DNA of 12,425 bases from assembly GCA_964390365.1 (NCBI GenBank), contig CAYMHW010000067.1:1-12425 (forward strand), in the 5' to 3' direction. A model generated the notes under the pieces. That model was not told the origin of the DNA, searched no databases, and saw only the letters and a list, made by a program, of their open reading frames with translations. Below are positions 1 through 7,011 of the stretch, piece by piece. Each line of letters begins with the position of its first letter. The first letter of the stretch is position 1. Source of the DNA: JALQTD01 sp964390365 (GTDB lineage: Bacteria > Bacteroidota > Bacteroidia > Flavobacteriales_D > Sanyastnellaceae). The position numbers and the translations under genes are program-made.

Positions 1-2
1 TG

Positions 3-1343
3 CTCGCCCACCGCGACGCCACGCTCCAATGCGACAGCGCCTGGCGGTACGACGATGGCCGCTTCCGGGCCATGGGGAGCGTCCAAGCCCAGCGCCCTCA
101 AGGGTGGTCCCTGCAAGCCGAAGACCTGACTTGGGATCCCATCGCCGAACTCCTGCGCGCTCAAGGCGCACCGACCCGGCTCGTGGACGGCGCGATGTCC
201 GCTTCGGGGCCTGAATTGTGGTACGATTGGTCCGCGGAATCCGCGTGGTTCCGCCAGCGCACCGCCTTGGAAATGGAGGGTCGCGTGGCCACCGCTGACC
301 GCGGGCGCTTTGATTCCGCGTCGAACTGGTTGATCCTCGGCGGCGCGGTGGAAGTCGATGGGGCGGAGGAACGCGTGGTTTCGGACTCCTTGAAAGTGCA
401 CGCGCGCGCGCGAGACCTCGAATTCCTCGGCCCGTCGCGGGTCGACCAAACCGACGGCGAGTGGTCGGTCTCGTGCGAGCGGGGCGTCATTGCGGAGGAG
501 ACGGGCTGGGTGAGCGGCCGGGACCACCGCGCGTGGGTGCGGCGCGGGGGCGAAGGGGTTTGGGCGGACAGCCTGGCGTGGTCGGAGGCGTTGCGCGAAG
601 CGTGGGGCGACGTGGAGGCGTTGGACACCGCGTTGACGCAGGTCGTGCGCGGCGAGCACTTGCGGCAGGAGCGGGTGGATTCGGCTTGGGTGTCGCACGT
701 GGTCGGGGCTGCGCGGTTGATTCAGGTGAGTGGGGGCGACACGTTGGTGCTGGTGGCGGATGAGCTCGAGGAGGCTGAAGGGCGGCTGAAGGCGTTTCCC
801 GAGGTGGTCTTCCGGCAGGGGGATGCGCTGGGGACGTGTGCGGCGTTGATTTGGACCGAGCAAACGGATCACCTCAGGATGCTGGACCATCCGCGCCTCT
901 GGTTTGAAGGCCAAATCCTCACCGCCGACACCCTCGACCTCCACCTCCGCGACGGCGAGCCCGACCACCTCTACGGCACCGGTCACGCCCACCTGACGCG
1001 CGTCCTCAACGACAGCTGCGCGGACCAAATCACCGGCCGCACCCTGACCGGCCAGTTCCGCGAGGGCGAGCTCGATCGGCTCCTCGTCGAAGGCAACGGC
1101 GAGGCGATCTATTTCGTGGAGGACGACGCAGAACTCCAGTTCAACCGCGCCGCTTGCAGCCGCTTGCGCATCCAAATCGAGGACGGGCGCGTGAAACAAA
1201 TCGCGCTCCTCGACGCCCCCAGCGGCCGGTTCCTCGCCTTCAGCGCCTCGCTCCCCGAGGACCGATGGCTCGATGGCACGGTGCTGCACGAAGCGCCCAC
1301 CCCGCCCACGGTCGCTCCGTGGCCCCCCGAAATCCCGCACTAA
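3..1343 (+). CDS. OstA/LptA-like LPS-transport periplasmic protein (5' partial)
   Basis: The reading frame is open from the left edge (first full codon at 3) to TAA at 1341-1343, so 446 residues are visible and the N-terminus lies outside. The ATG at 72 is internal: upstream codons already read as OstA-type sequence (LAHRDATLQCDSAWRYDDG). Recurrent beta-strand-like units such as AFPEVVFRQGDALGTCAALI, HPRLWFEGQILTADTLDLHL, GRTLTGQFREGELDRLLVEG, NGEAIYFVEDD and a C-terminal GRVKQIALLDAPSGRFLA match what I know of the Bacteroidota OstA-like family, in which repeated short strands build a beta-jellyroll that shields lipid A during transfer from inner to outer membrane. Role and location are inferred from that family. 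It is followed by two exported barrel-like proteins. Leu codon choice and strand composition switch sharply near 870-900: TTG/CTG before, mostly CTC after. Confidence 0.8.
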   Translation, partial: LAHRDATLQCDSAWRYDDGRFRAMGSVQAQRPQGWSLQAEDLTWDPIAELLRAQGAPTRLVDGAMSASGPELWYDWSAESAWFRQRTALEMEGRVATADRGRFDSASNWLILGGAVEVDGAEERVVSDSLKVHARARDLEFLGPSRVDQTDGEWSVSCERGVIAEETGWVSGRDHRAWVRRGGEGVWADSLAWSEALREAWGDVEALDTALTQVVRGEHLRQERVDSAWVSHVVGAARLIQVSGGDTLVLVADELEEAEGRLKAFPEVVFRQGDALGTCAALIWTEQTDHLRMLDHPRLWFEGQILTADTLDLHLRDGEPDHLYGTGHAHLTRVLNDSCADQITGRTLTGQFREGELDRLLVEGNGEAIYFVEDDAELQFNRAACSRLRIQIEDGRVKQIALLDAPSGRFLAFSASLPEDRWLDGTVLHEAPTPPTVAPWPPEIPH

Positions 1344-1421
1344 CCCCCGCCCGTCAATTCCCGGCACCCGCTGGTGAATTCCCTTTGGCCAACTCCCCTC
1401 GCTCCCCGTTCCTTTGCGGTC

Positions 1422-2138
1422 ATGAGGTGGAAGTTGGTGGCGGTGATGTGCGCGGTGAACGGCGCGTTGTGGGGGCAGCAATCCCCGATGTGGGACCCTC
1501 CCGATGCGGGGCGGGCGGGCATGGGTCAATGGGCGGTGACGCCTGTTTCCACGCGGTGGGCCCGGTGTCAGGTGGCGGACGGTTGGTCGTTTGGCCAAGG
1601 CCAAACCCCATTCCGCCGCTCGAGCTGCTGGGCCCTCCACATGGCCCACGCCCAATCCGGCGCACACTGGTCCACCACCGCGCTCCAAATCTCCCACGAG
1701 CAAGCCCTCGCCCCCGGCTGGGAAACCCGCTTTGCCCTTGGCGTCGGCCGCACCGCGTGGACTGAAATCCACCGCGTCGATTGGAGCCCGGAAGCGGCTT
1801 GGTCGTTGGTTCGCCGTTCCGGCGATTGGATGGCGGGCGGTTGGTGCCATTGGCGCGTTGAACCAACGCGTCGCGTTCCGCTTACGGGACTCGTAGCGTC
1901 CGGCGACTGGGGCCCCTGGTCCGCGACGGGGCTCTTGCTGTCCACCCGTTCCTTCAGTGCTTGGGTGGGCCGAACGGTGCATCCCCGTTGGCGGGTTCAG
2001 TTCGGTTGGTCCAGCGAGCCGGTGCGATTTGCGGTGGGGGTGCAGGGGGCGTTCGGTTCGTTGGCCGACTGGAGTTGGGGTTCTGAACAAGCCGCATGGG
2101 GTGGCGCGAACTGGAGGGGGCATGTTGAGGTGCGCTAA
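1422..2138 (+). CDS. Trp-rich exported protein, probable small outer-membrane beta-barrel
   Basis: A 238-residue protein that I do not recognise as a named family. I chose the ATG at 1422 over an in-frame GTG at 1374 because the protein then begins with a clean signal peptide (MRWKLVAVMCAVNGALWG, then QQ). The mature part alternates polar and hydrophobic/aromatic residues in short stretches separated by turns (for example FSAWVGRTVHPRWRVQFGW, VRFAVGVQGAFG, ADWSWG), as expected of antiparallel beta-strands in an outer-membrane barrel. By my count it has 24 Trp and no Tyr, a very skewed aromatic composition. It lies 78 nt after the OstA-like gene and overlaps the next exported barrel protein by 17 nt, so the three probably form one envelope operon. 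The start of the helix-hairpin-helix gene falls inside its last codons, suggesting translational coupling. The barrel call is inference; no substrate can be named. Confidence 0.7.
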   Translation: MRWKLVAVMCAVNGALWGQQSPMWDPPDAGRAGMGQWAVTPVSTRWARCQVADGWSFGQGQTPFRRSSCWALHMAHAQSGAHWSTTALQISHEQALAPGWETRFALGVGRTAWTEIHRVDWSPEAAWSLVRRSGDWMAGGWCHWRVEPTRRVPLTGLVASGDWGPWSATGLLLSTRSFSAWVGRTVHPRWRVQFGWSSEPVRFAVGVQGAFGSLADWSWGSEQAAWGGANWRGHVEVR

Positions 2139-3765
2139 TTGGTTGATGGTGTTGCTGCCAGTTGTGAGTTGGGGGCAAGTTTGGGAAGGCGCCGCTGGAC
2201 GTTTGGTTGAATCGGGGACGCTTTCGGTGGAGGAGGCGGCTGCACTCGAGGAATACCTGGAGGCCTCGGGGTTGCCCGTTTCCGTCGAAGAAGCGGCCGC
2301 CATCCCCGGCCTTTCGCCGGAGTCTGCAGCGCGTTTGATGGCCGAGCCGCTTTGGGTGCGCTGGGTTCAATCCGGTCATCAGGCCCCTTCGCGAAGCCGC
2401 ATTCGGATGACGTGGGATGCCCGGCGGGCGCTGGGGTTGCTTCCCGCGGATTCCATGGCAGGAGGGCCTTTGGGTTGGGGCTTCCGTGCCCAACGTTCGG
2501 GCCACTGGGCGCTGCGCTGCGATCGCGGACCGGGAGAGTCGGGGGTCGATCACGTGGCAGGATTTGTGGTCGCACCGTCGGTGCAAGGGGTGAAGTCGAT
2601 TTGGGGCGATCACGTCATTCGGTGGGGACAGGGCTTGGTGGGATGGAGTTCCAGTGCGTACGATGGCATGCGGTCGGCGACCGCTGCCCAGCGGATGACG
2701 CAGGAAGTTCGTCCGGTCCTTGCCGGCGATGCCTTGCCGGTTCGACGGGGGGTTGCGGCCTCGACGGCGATGTGGGGTGGCCAAACCGTGGCTTCGTTGG
2801 ATGCCGGCGCCCGCGAGGTGCGCTTGGAGCAGGGCCTCCCCGCCACGTGGTACCGCGATGGCCAACACCGCACCGAGGCCGAACGCAACCGGCACCGCAT
2901 TCGTCCCGTGCGCTTGGCCTTGCTTTGGCACCGTTCACAGGCCGATCGCGGTTGGGGCGTGGCGACGGAATGGGGAAAGCTTCCGAATGCGCCGCCAGAA
3001 GGCATCGTCGGTGTTCACGGTTACCGGAACTTCTCGGCAAGCCGATGGGTGGGCGAGGCGGCGTGGAGCGAGGGCGGTTGGTCCGGGGTCGTGGGGGGCA
3101 TTTGGACGTGGAGTTCGGGTCTCGACGTTTTCGTGCGCGGGGAGCGCCATGCTCCGCATCACCCCGGGTCGAATTGGGGGGATGTCCGCCCGGCAGGGGG
3201 AACGGTGTGCAGTTGGGGATGGGAGCATCGCGGAAAGCGGTTGGACCAGTTTGCCCGCTGGGAATGGAACGGGGAGCGCATGCAGGTGGAAGCCCAAACC
3301 CAGTTCACCCTCCGAAGAAAGGAGCGGCTGACCTTGCGCGCCCAGCGCTCCGAATCCTGGCACCTCCTCGCCGAGTACCGGATGGACCGAGGGGCATGGG
3401 GGTTTCGCCTGTGGGGCCAAATCATTCCCCAGCAAGGCTCCGCCGGAGGCCTCATGTGGAGCTGGCAGTCCGCACCTGCCTGGCCTCGTTGGCGCGTCGG
3501 ATGGTCCCGCTCAAACCTCGCGCCTGGCGTGCTCGTTTACCGCCTCGAGCCCAACGCCCAAGCGTGGCAAACGGCCACGCTGTCCGGGAGCGGCCAGCGG
3601 TGGTGGCTCCAAGGAACGTGGAAGTGGAATCGCCATTGGAAATGCGCAGCGAGCGCCTCGATGATGCAGCGCGAGGACCTTTGGACGTTGGCGGATTCGT
3701 GGCCTTGGCAATGGCGTGGGGCAATGCGCGGTGAGGTGCGGGTGCGTTTGTCCTACGCGTTGTAG
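2122..3765 (+). CDS. Helix-hairpin-helix plus outer-membrane beta-barrel protein
   Basis: A 547-residue exported protein. The ATG at 2122, preceded by the purine run GGAGGGGG, gives a signal peptide (MLRCANWLMVLLPVVSWG). The longer frame from GTG 1957 would run far into the upstream gene and bury that signal. Residues about 25-82 are helical with a helix-hairpin-helix pattern (LPVSVEEAAAIPGLSPESAARLM, residues 51-73). The rest is strand-like and Trp-rich. GDHVIRWGQGLVGW (162-175) and the DGQHRTEAE element (246-254) correspond to the 'GxxxxxFGQGLxxW' and 'SGxHRTxxE' regions I associate with a Bacteroidota family annotated only as helix-hairpin-helix domain-containing protein, consisting of a periplasmic HhH followed by a barrel. 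The function of that family is not known to me. The HhH resembles ComEA, but the barrel and size argue against a plain DNA-uptake protein. I count 44 Trp against 7 Tyr. It ends 26 nt before efp. Confidence 0.72.
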   Translation: MLRCANWLMVLLPVVSWGQVWEGAAGRLVESGTLSVEEAAALEEYLEASGLPVSVEEAAAIPGLSPESAARLMAEPLWVRWVQSGHQAPSRSRIRMTWDARRALGLLPADSMAGGPLGWGFRAQRSGHWALRCDRGPGESGVDHVAGFVVAPSVQGVKSIWGDHVIRWGQGLVGWSSSAYDGMRSATAAQRMTQEVRPVLAGDALPVRRGVAASTAMWGGQTVASLDAGAREVRLEQGLPATWYRDGQHRTEAERNRHRIRPVRLALLWHRSQADRGWGVATEWGKLPNAPPEGIVGVHGYRNFSASRWVGEAAWSEGGWSGVVGGIWTWSSGLDVFVRGERHAPHHPGSNWGDVRPAGGTVCSWGWEHRGKRLDQFARWEWNGERMQVEAQTQFTLRRKERLTLRAQRSESWHLLAEYRMDRGAWGFRLWGQIIPQQGSAGGLMWSWQSAPAWPRWRVGWSRSNLAPGVLVYRLEPNAQAWQTATLSGSGQRWWLQGTWKWNRHWKCAASASMMQREDLWTLADSWPWQWRGAMRGEVRVRLSYAL

Positions 3766-3775
3766 ATTATCTTCG
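3747..3775 (+). promoter_or_regulatory. Putative Bacteroidota-type promoter of efp
   Basis: TTTG at 3747-3750, a 17-nt spacer and TATCTTCG at 3768-3775 resemble the Bacteroidota -33 (TTTG/TTG) and -7 (TAnnTTTG) elements, with one mismatch in the -7 box. The predicted transcription start is about 10-12 nt before the efp ATG. The -33 half lies inside the end of the upstream gene. The same nine bases, TATCTTCGC, recur in front of the glycosyltransferase at 8104. Confidence 0.4.
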
Positions 3776-3791
3776 CGAAAATTCAAACCTC

Positions 3792-4358
3792 ATGGCGACG
3801 ACGTCGGACATCAAAAATGGCATGGTGCTCAACCACAACCACGGTTTGTGGCAAATCATTGAATTCTTGCACGTTAAGCCCGGTAAAGGCGCGGCTTTTG
3901 TGCGGACCAAATTGAAAAACTTGAGCACCGGACGCGTGGTTGACCACACGTTCAACGCGGGCGTGAAGATCGAACCCGTGCGGATTGAGACGCGCGAATA
4001 CCAGTACCTCTACCAAGACGAATTGGGGTACCACTTCATGAACACGGAGACCTACGAGCAGATTCCCGTCGACAAGGTGGTCATCAACGCACCGGAGTTC
4101 TTGCAGGACGGTTTGATTTGCCAACTCCAATTCCACGCGGAAGAAGAGCGGGTGCTGAGCTGCGACCTGCCGAACCACATTGAGACCGAAATCACCTACA
4201 CCGAGCCCGGGATCAAGGGCGACACGGCAACCAACACCATGAAGCCGGCGACCACCGACACGGGCGTGGAAGTGCGCGTACCGCTGTTCGTCGATACGGG
4301 CGATTGGATCAAGGTCGATACGCGGACGAAGGAATACGTGGAACGGGTTAAGAAGTGA
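3792..4358 (+). CDS. efp: Translation elongation factor P
   Basis: A 188-residue protein, the normal EF-P length. EF-P is a cytoplasmic tRNA-shaped factor that binds between the P and E sites and relieves ribosomes stalled at polyproline stretches. The N-terminal KOW-like domain (about 1-64) carries the tip loop HVKPGKGAAFVRTK, with Lys32 at the position that is post-translationally modified in E. coli and others (Lys34 there); whether it is modified here cannot be seen. Two OB domains follow. The C-terminal family signature fits fully at residues 151-170 (K-P-A-x4-G-x2-V-x-V-P-x2-V-x2-G). The ATG at 3792 gives the conserved N-terminus (TSDIKNGMVLNHNHGLWQI). It is separated by 26 AT-richer bases from the outer-membrane genes and by 7 nt from the phosphatase gene downstream, with which it is probably co-transcribed. 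Confidence 0.97.
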   Translation: MATTSDIKNGMVLNHNHGLWQIIEFLHVKPGKGAAFVRTKLKNLSTGRVVDHTFNAGVKIEPVRIETREYQYLYQDELGYHFMNTETYEQIPVDKVVINAPEFLQDGLICQLQFHAEEERVLSCDLPNHIETEITYTEPGIKGDTATNTMKPATTDTGVEVRVPLFVDTGDWIKVDTRTKEYVERVKK

Positions 4359-4365
4359 TCCCGTC

Positions 4366-5589
4366 ATGAGCCCCAAGGTCGAACGGCTTGAGCGCAAGGT
4401 CGAGCTCCAGGACTACAAATTGGGCGCGTTGTTGGAGGTCACGCGCGCCATCAATGCGCGGGCTTCCGAAGAGGACTTGTTGGAGCATTTTCGACGCACC
4501 CTGGCGGAATACCTCGGCATCGATCGGTTGGTGCTCTACACCTCGATCAGCGGAGAATGGCGGTGCATGCTCACCACCGGCGTGGAAGGAGCGCTGCCGC
4601 CCGTGGCGGCTTCGACCACGTTCGAGGCGGGGCAGCGGGTGACGCTGAATTCCACTGCGGGGGAGGAAGTGTTCGATGTCGTCGTGCCGGTGAAGCAGGA
4701 CCAGGAGGTTTTGGCCTACGTGCTGGCAGGGGATACGAAGGAGGGAGTGGGTGTCAGTCCCGTGGTGAAGCACCTGAATTTCATCACCACCTTGACGAAC
4801 GTCTTGGTGGTGGCTCTGCACAACCGCCGGTTGTCGGAGGCCGCGATCCGGCAGGAGGCCACGCGGCGTGAATTGGAGTTGGCCGCGGAGATGCAGGCGC
4901 TGCTGGTGCCGACGGAATGGCCATCGGATCCGGATGTCGAGGTGTCCGCTTACTACCGGCCGCATCGCGAGGTCGGAGGGGATTATTACGACTTGTTCCC
5001 GGTGGAAGGAGACCGGTTGATGTTTTGCATGGCCGATGTCAGCGGGAAAGGGGTGTCGGCCGCCTTTTTGATGTCGAATTTCCAAGCGAACCTGCGGGCG
5101 ATTCTGCAGACCGAATCCGAGGACCTCGAACGCGGCATTCGGATGTTGAATGAGCGCGTGATGTCGAATGCGCGGGGCGAAAAATACATCACCCTCTTTG
5201 TGGCGCGTTATGACCGCAAGTCCCGTCAGTTGACGTACATCAATTGCGGGCACAACCCGCCGCTGCTCATGGGTCCTGACGGCACCGCGCAGCAGCTGGT
5301 CAATGGATCCGTCGGGTTGGGCATGTTTGCGGAGATTCCTTCCGTGGATCTGGGCGAGGTGAAGATCGCGCGCGACAGCGTGCTCGTGTGCTACACGGAT
5401 GGGCTGGTGGAGCAGGAGAACGAGGAAGGCGTGCCCTTCGGGATGCAGCGGATGGAGCGGCTCGTGCGGGAGCGCCGGGGCATGGAGGTAGGCCAAATCC
5501 AAACCGCCCTCCTCGAAGCCGTCGAGGACTTCCGCGGCGCGGAGCCCACCTTCGACGACACGGCGCTGATGTTAGCGCGGTTTCGGTGA
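4366..5589 (+). CDS. GAF domain-containing SpoIIE/RsbU-type PP2C serine phosphatase
   Basis: A 407-residue cytoplasmic protein with no membrane segment. Residues 1-25 are a charged, coiled-coil-like N-terminus, about 22-155 a GAF-like sensory domain (LLEVTRAINARASEEDLLEHF onward, typical of GAF starts), about 156-185 a helical linker (RRELELAAEMQALLVP), and about 190-407 a SpoIIE-type PP2C catalytic domain. Metal-binding and catalytic motifs are intact: GGDYYD (204-209, Asp206 and Asp209), ADVSGKG (223-229, Asp224), NCGHNPP (293-299), YTDGL (343-347, Asp345) and FDDTAL (396-401, Asp398). Such enzymes dephosphorylate anti-sigma-factor antagonists or similar phosphoserine partners in partner-switching systems; the partner is not in this window and the GAF ligand is unknown. 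It starts 7 nt after efp and its last 18 bases overlap the end of the convergent ligase gene. Confidence 0.92.
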   Translation: MSPKVERLERKVELQDYKLGALLEVTRAINARASEEDLLEHFRRTLAEYLGIDRLVLYTSISGEWRCMLTTGVEGALPPVAASTTFEAGQRVTLNSTAGEEVFDVVVPVKQDQEVLAYVLAGDTKEGVGVSPVVKHLNFITTLTNVLVVALHNRRLSEAAIRQEATRRELELAAEMQALLVPTEWPSDPDVEVSAYYRPHREVGGDYYDLFPVEGDRLMFCMADVSGKGVSAAFLMSNFQANLRAILQTESEDLERGIRMLNERVMSNARGEKYITLFVARYDRKSRQLTYINCGHNPPLLMGPDGTAQQLVNGSVGLGMFAEIPSVDLGEVKIARDSVLVCYTDGLVEQENEEGVPFGMQRMERLVRERRGMEVGQIQTALLEAVEDFRGAEPTFDDTALMLARFR

Positions 5590-7011
5590 CGGGGTTTGGC
5601 GTTGCGCCTCCAAGTCCCACACGACGAGCAACGCCAGGAATCCCCAAAACGGCGCGCTGGCCTTGTCCGTGTCGAGGTAATTGTTCAGCACCCCGTGCAC
5701 GAAATACGTGACGAGCCCGAGGAACACCCCGACGGCCAACCGCCGCGTCTCTGCGTCCGAAACGGTCCGGTAAAGCCGGAAGCCCAGGTGCAACACCCAC
5801 CCGAACAGCCCCACCATGAACAGCGCCCCGGGCACGCCCTGCTCAGCGAGCGGACCGAGGTACTCGCTGTGGGCGTTGCCCCCGTCCGCGTTGTTCGTGC
5901 TGATGATGGTCCGGTGTTCCGACCGCTGGAAAGGCGCATACACGAACTGGTACGTCCCCGGTCCCCAGCCGGTCAAGGGACGCTCCTGAAAGAGAGCCAA
6001 CGCGCAGCTCCACCGATTCAATCGTTCCAAATTTGAAGCGTCGCTCGACACGTTCGAAATCGACTCCACGTGCTCGGCGAGGTCGTCGGAACTGTCCTGG
6101 TCGTTGCGCTCGAGTTGGATGAGCAGGCTGTCGAGGACCAACGCTCCCGCAAGGAGCGTCCCCACCCCGAGGACGACCAGGGTTTTCAACCGAAATCCGA
6201 GCCGCATCAGCGCGAAAAGGGCCGCCACCGCCGCGAGCGACACCCATGCCGCTCGGGTGTAGGACAGCACCATGCCCACGAGCAGGACGCCCAACAGCCC
6301 GCCGATGGCCACCCGCCAAACCAATTCAAACCGCTTCGAAAGCAACAAGGCGAGCACCGGAGGAATGAACATCGCGAGCACGGCTCCGTAGGACGTGTGA
6401 TCTTTGAAGAACGGACTCATCACCCAGTGGCCTGCGTCCTTGTCGAATCCGTAGCCCGCGTGCCGCACGAGCGTGTAGCCGATGACGATGGCCAGGGGAA
6501 AGGCGTAGAGGAGGATGGCCCGGTGGCGCGAGCGGGGTTGGGCGAGGAAGATTTGGCCTGCGAGCAAGAAGAAGCCTGCGACGAACCAGAGGCGGGCCAC
6601 GAAGAACTTCAGGGAGACCAAGGGGTCCCAGCTGAGCACAGCCGTGAAGGCGATCCAAACGAGCGAGGCCGTCACCCAGCGCGTGGTGGGGTGCGCGAGG
6701 AAGGGGCGGGGTGGGGTTTGGCCCATCAGCCGACGCGCCAACAACAGCGTCAACGCGCCCGCCAACATCGGCTCCGTGGGCAAATACAGCCCCACGCCCC
6801 CGATGTCCTCCAAGTTCAAGCTCAACGGCACCGCCGCCACGAGCACCGCCAAGTACGCGTCCAGCCGGAAAATCGCGAGGCCCATCACCGCCAACGCCGC
6901 CGGCAAGAGCGCCACGTACCACGCGTCGACCCACCAAGCCGCCGCGAGGACCGCCGCGAAGATCACGGACGAAGCCACGACCGCGCGGTCCGACTTCGCC
7001 CAAGCCCTCAT
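5572..7011 (-). CDS. O-antigen ligase/polymerase (WaaL/Wzy) family membrane protein
   Basis: A 479-residue polytopic inner-membrane protein with about ten to twelve hydrophobic segments. The start ATG at 7011-7009 overlaps the stop of the Wzz-like gene as ATGA; the frame extends upstream, but that part is antisense to the coupled gene's coding region and not hydrophobic. Family hallmarks are visible: the Arg after a transmembrane helix in LSYTRAAW (249-256, Arg253), the large periplasmic loop with LNRWSCALALFQERPLTGWG and PGTYQFVY (331-358), and NAHSEYLGPLAEQGVPG (379-395, His381). WaaL-type ligases join undecaprenyl-linked polymer to lipid A-core and Wzy-type enzymes polymerise repeat units; sequence alone does not separate these, so I leave the symbol empty. 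Pairing with a Wzz-type regulator fits either. The C-terminus (TPSPKPR) overlaps the phosphatase gene tail-to-tail by 18 bases. Confidence 0.85.
   Translation of the reverse strand: MRAWAKSDRAVVASSVIFAAVLAAAWWVDAWYVALLPAALAVMGLAIFRLDAYLAVLVAAVPLSLNLEDIGGVGLYLPTEPMLAGALTLLLARRLMGQTPPRPFLAHPTTRWVTASLVWIAFTAVLSWDPLVSLKFFVARLWFVAGFFLLAGQIFLAQPRSRHRAILLYAFPLAIVIGYTLVRHAGYGFDKDAGHWVMSPFFKDHTSYGAVLAMFIPPVLALLLSKRFELVWRVAIGGLLGVLLVGMVLSYTRAAWVSLAAVAALFALMRLGFRLKTLVVLGVGTLLAGALVLDSLLIQLERNDQDSSDDLAEHVESISNVSSDASNLERLNRWSCALALFQERPLTGWGPGTYQFVYAPFQRSEHRTIISTNNADGGNAHSEYLGPLAEQGVPGALFMVGLFGWVLHLGFRLYRTVSDAETRRLAVGVFLGLVTYFVHGVLNNYLDTDKASAPFWGFLALLVVWDLEAQRQTPSPKPR

Noticed and set aside
1374..1421. Upstream GTG start for the small Trp-rich protein
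   Set aside because: It would place 16 residues before a clear signal peptide beginning at ATG 1422.
1957..2121. Upstream GTG start for the HhH-barrel protein
   Set aside because: It would add 55 residues lying over the preceding gene and bury the signal peptide that begins at ATG 2122.
2272..2340. Reading the helix-hairpin-helix region as a ComEA DNA-uptake protein
   Set aside because: ComEA proteins are short; here the HhH precedes a predicted barrel of more than 400 residues with motifs of a different Bacteroidota family.
1954..2931. 325-codon open frame on the - strand opposite the barrel genes
   Set aside because: Pro/Arg/His-rich composition without recognisable features; the + strand frames have signal peptides and family motifs.
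4348..5502. 384-codon open frame on the - strand opposite the phosphatase gene
   Set aside because: It is an antisense shadow of a GC-rich gene: His/Arg/Gln/Pro-rich, with no domain, signal or membrane segment, while the + strand frame has all catalytic PP2C motifs.
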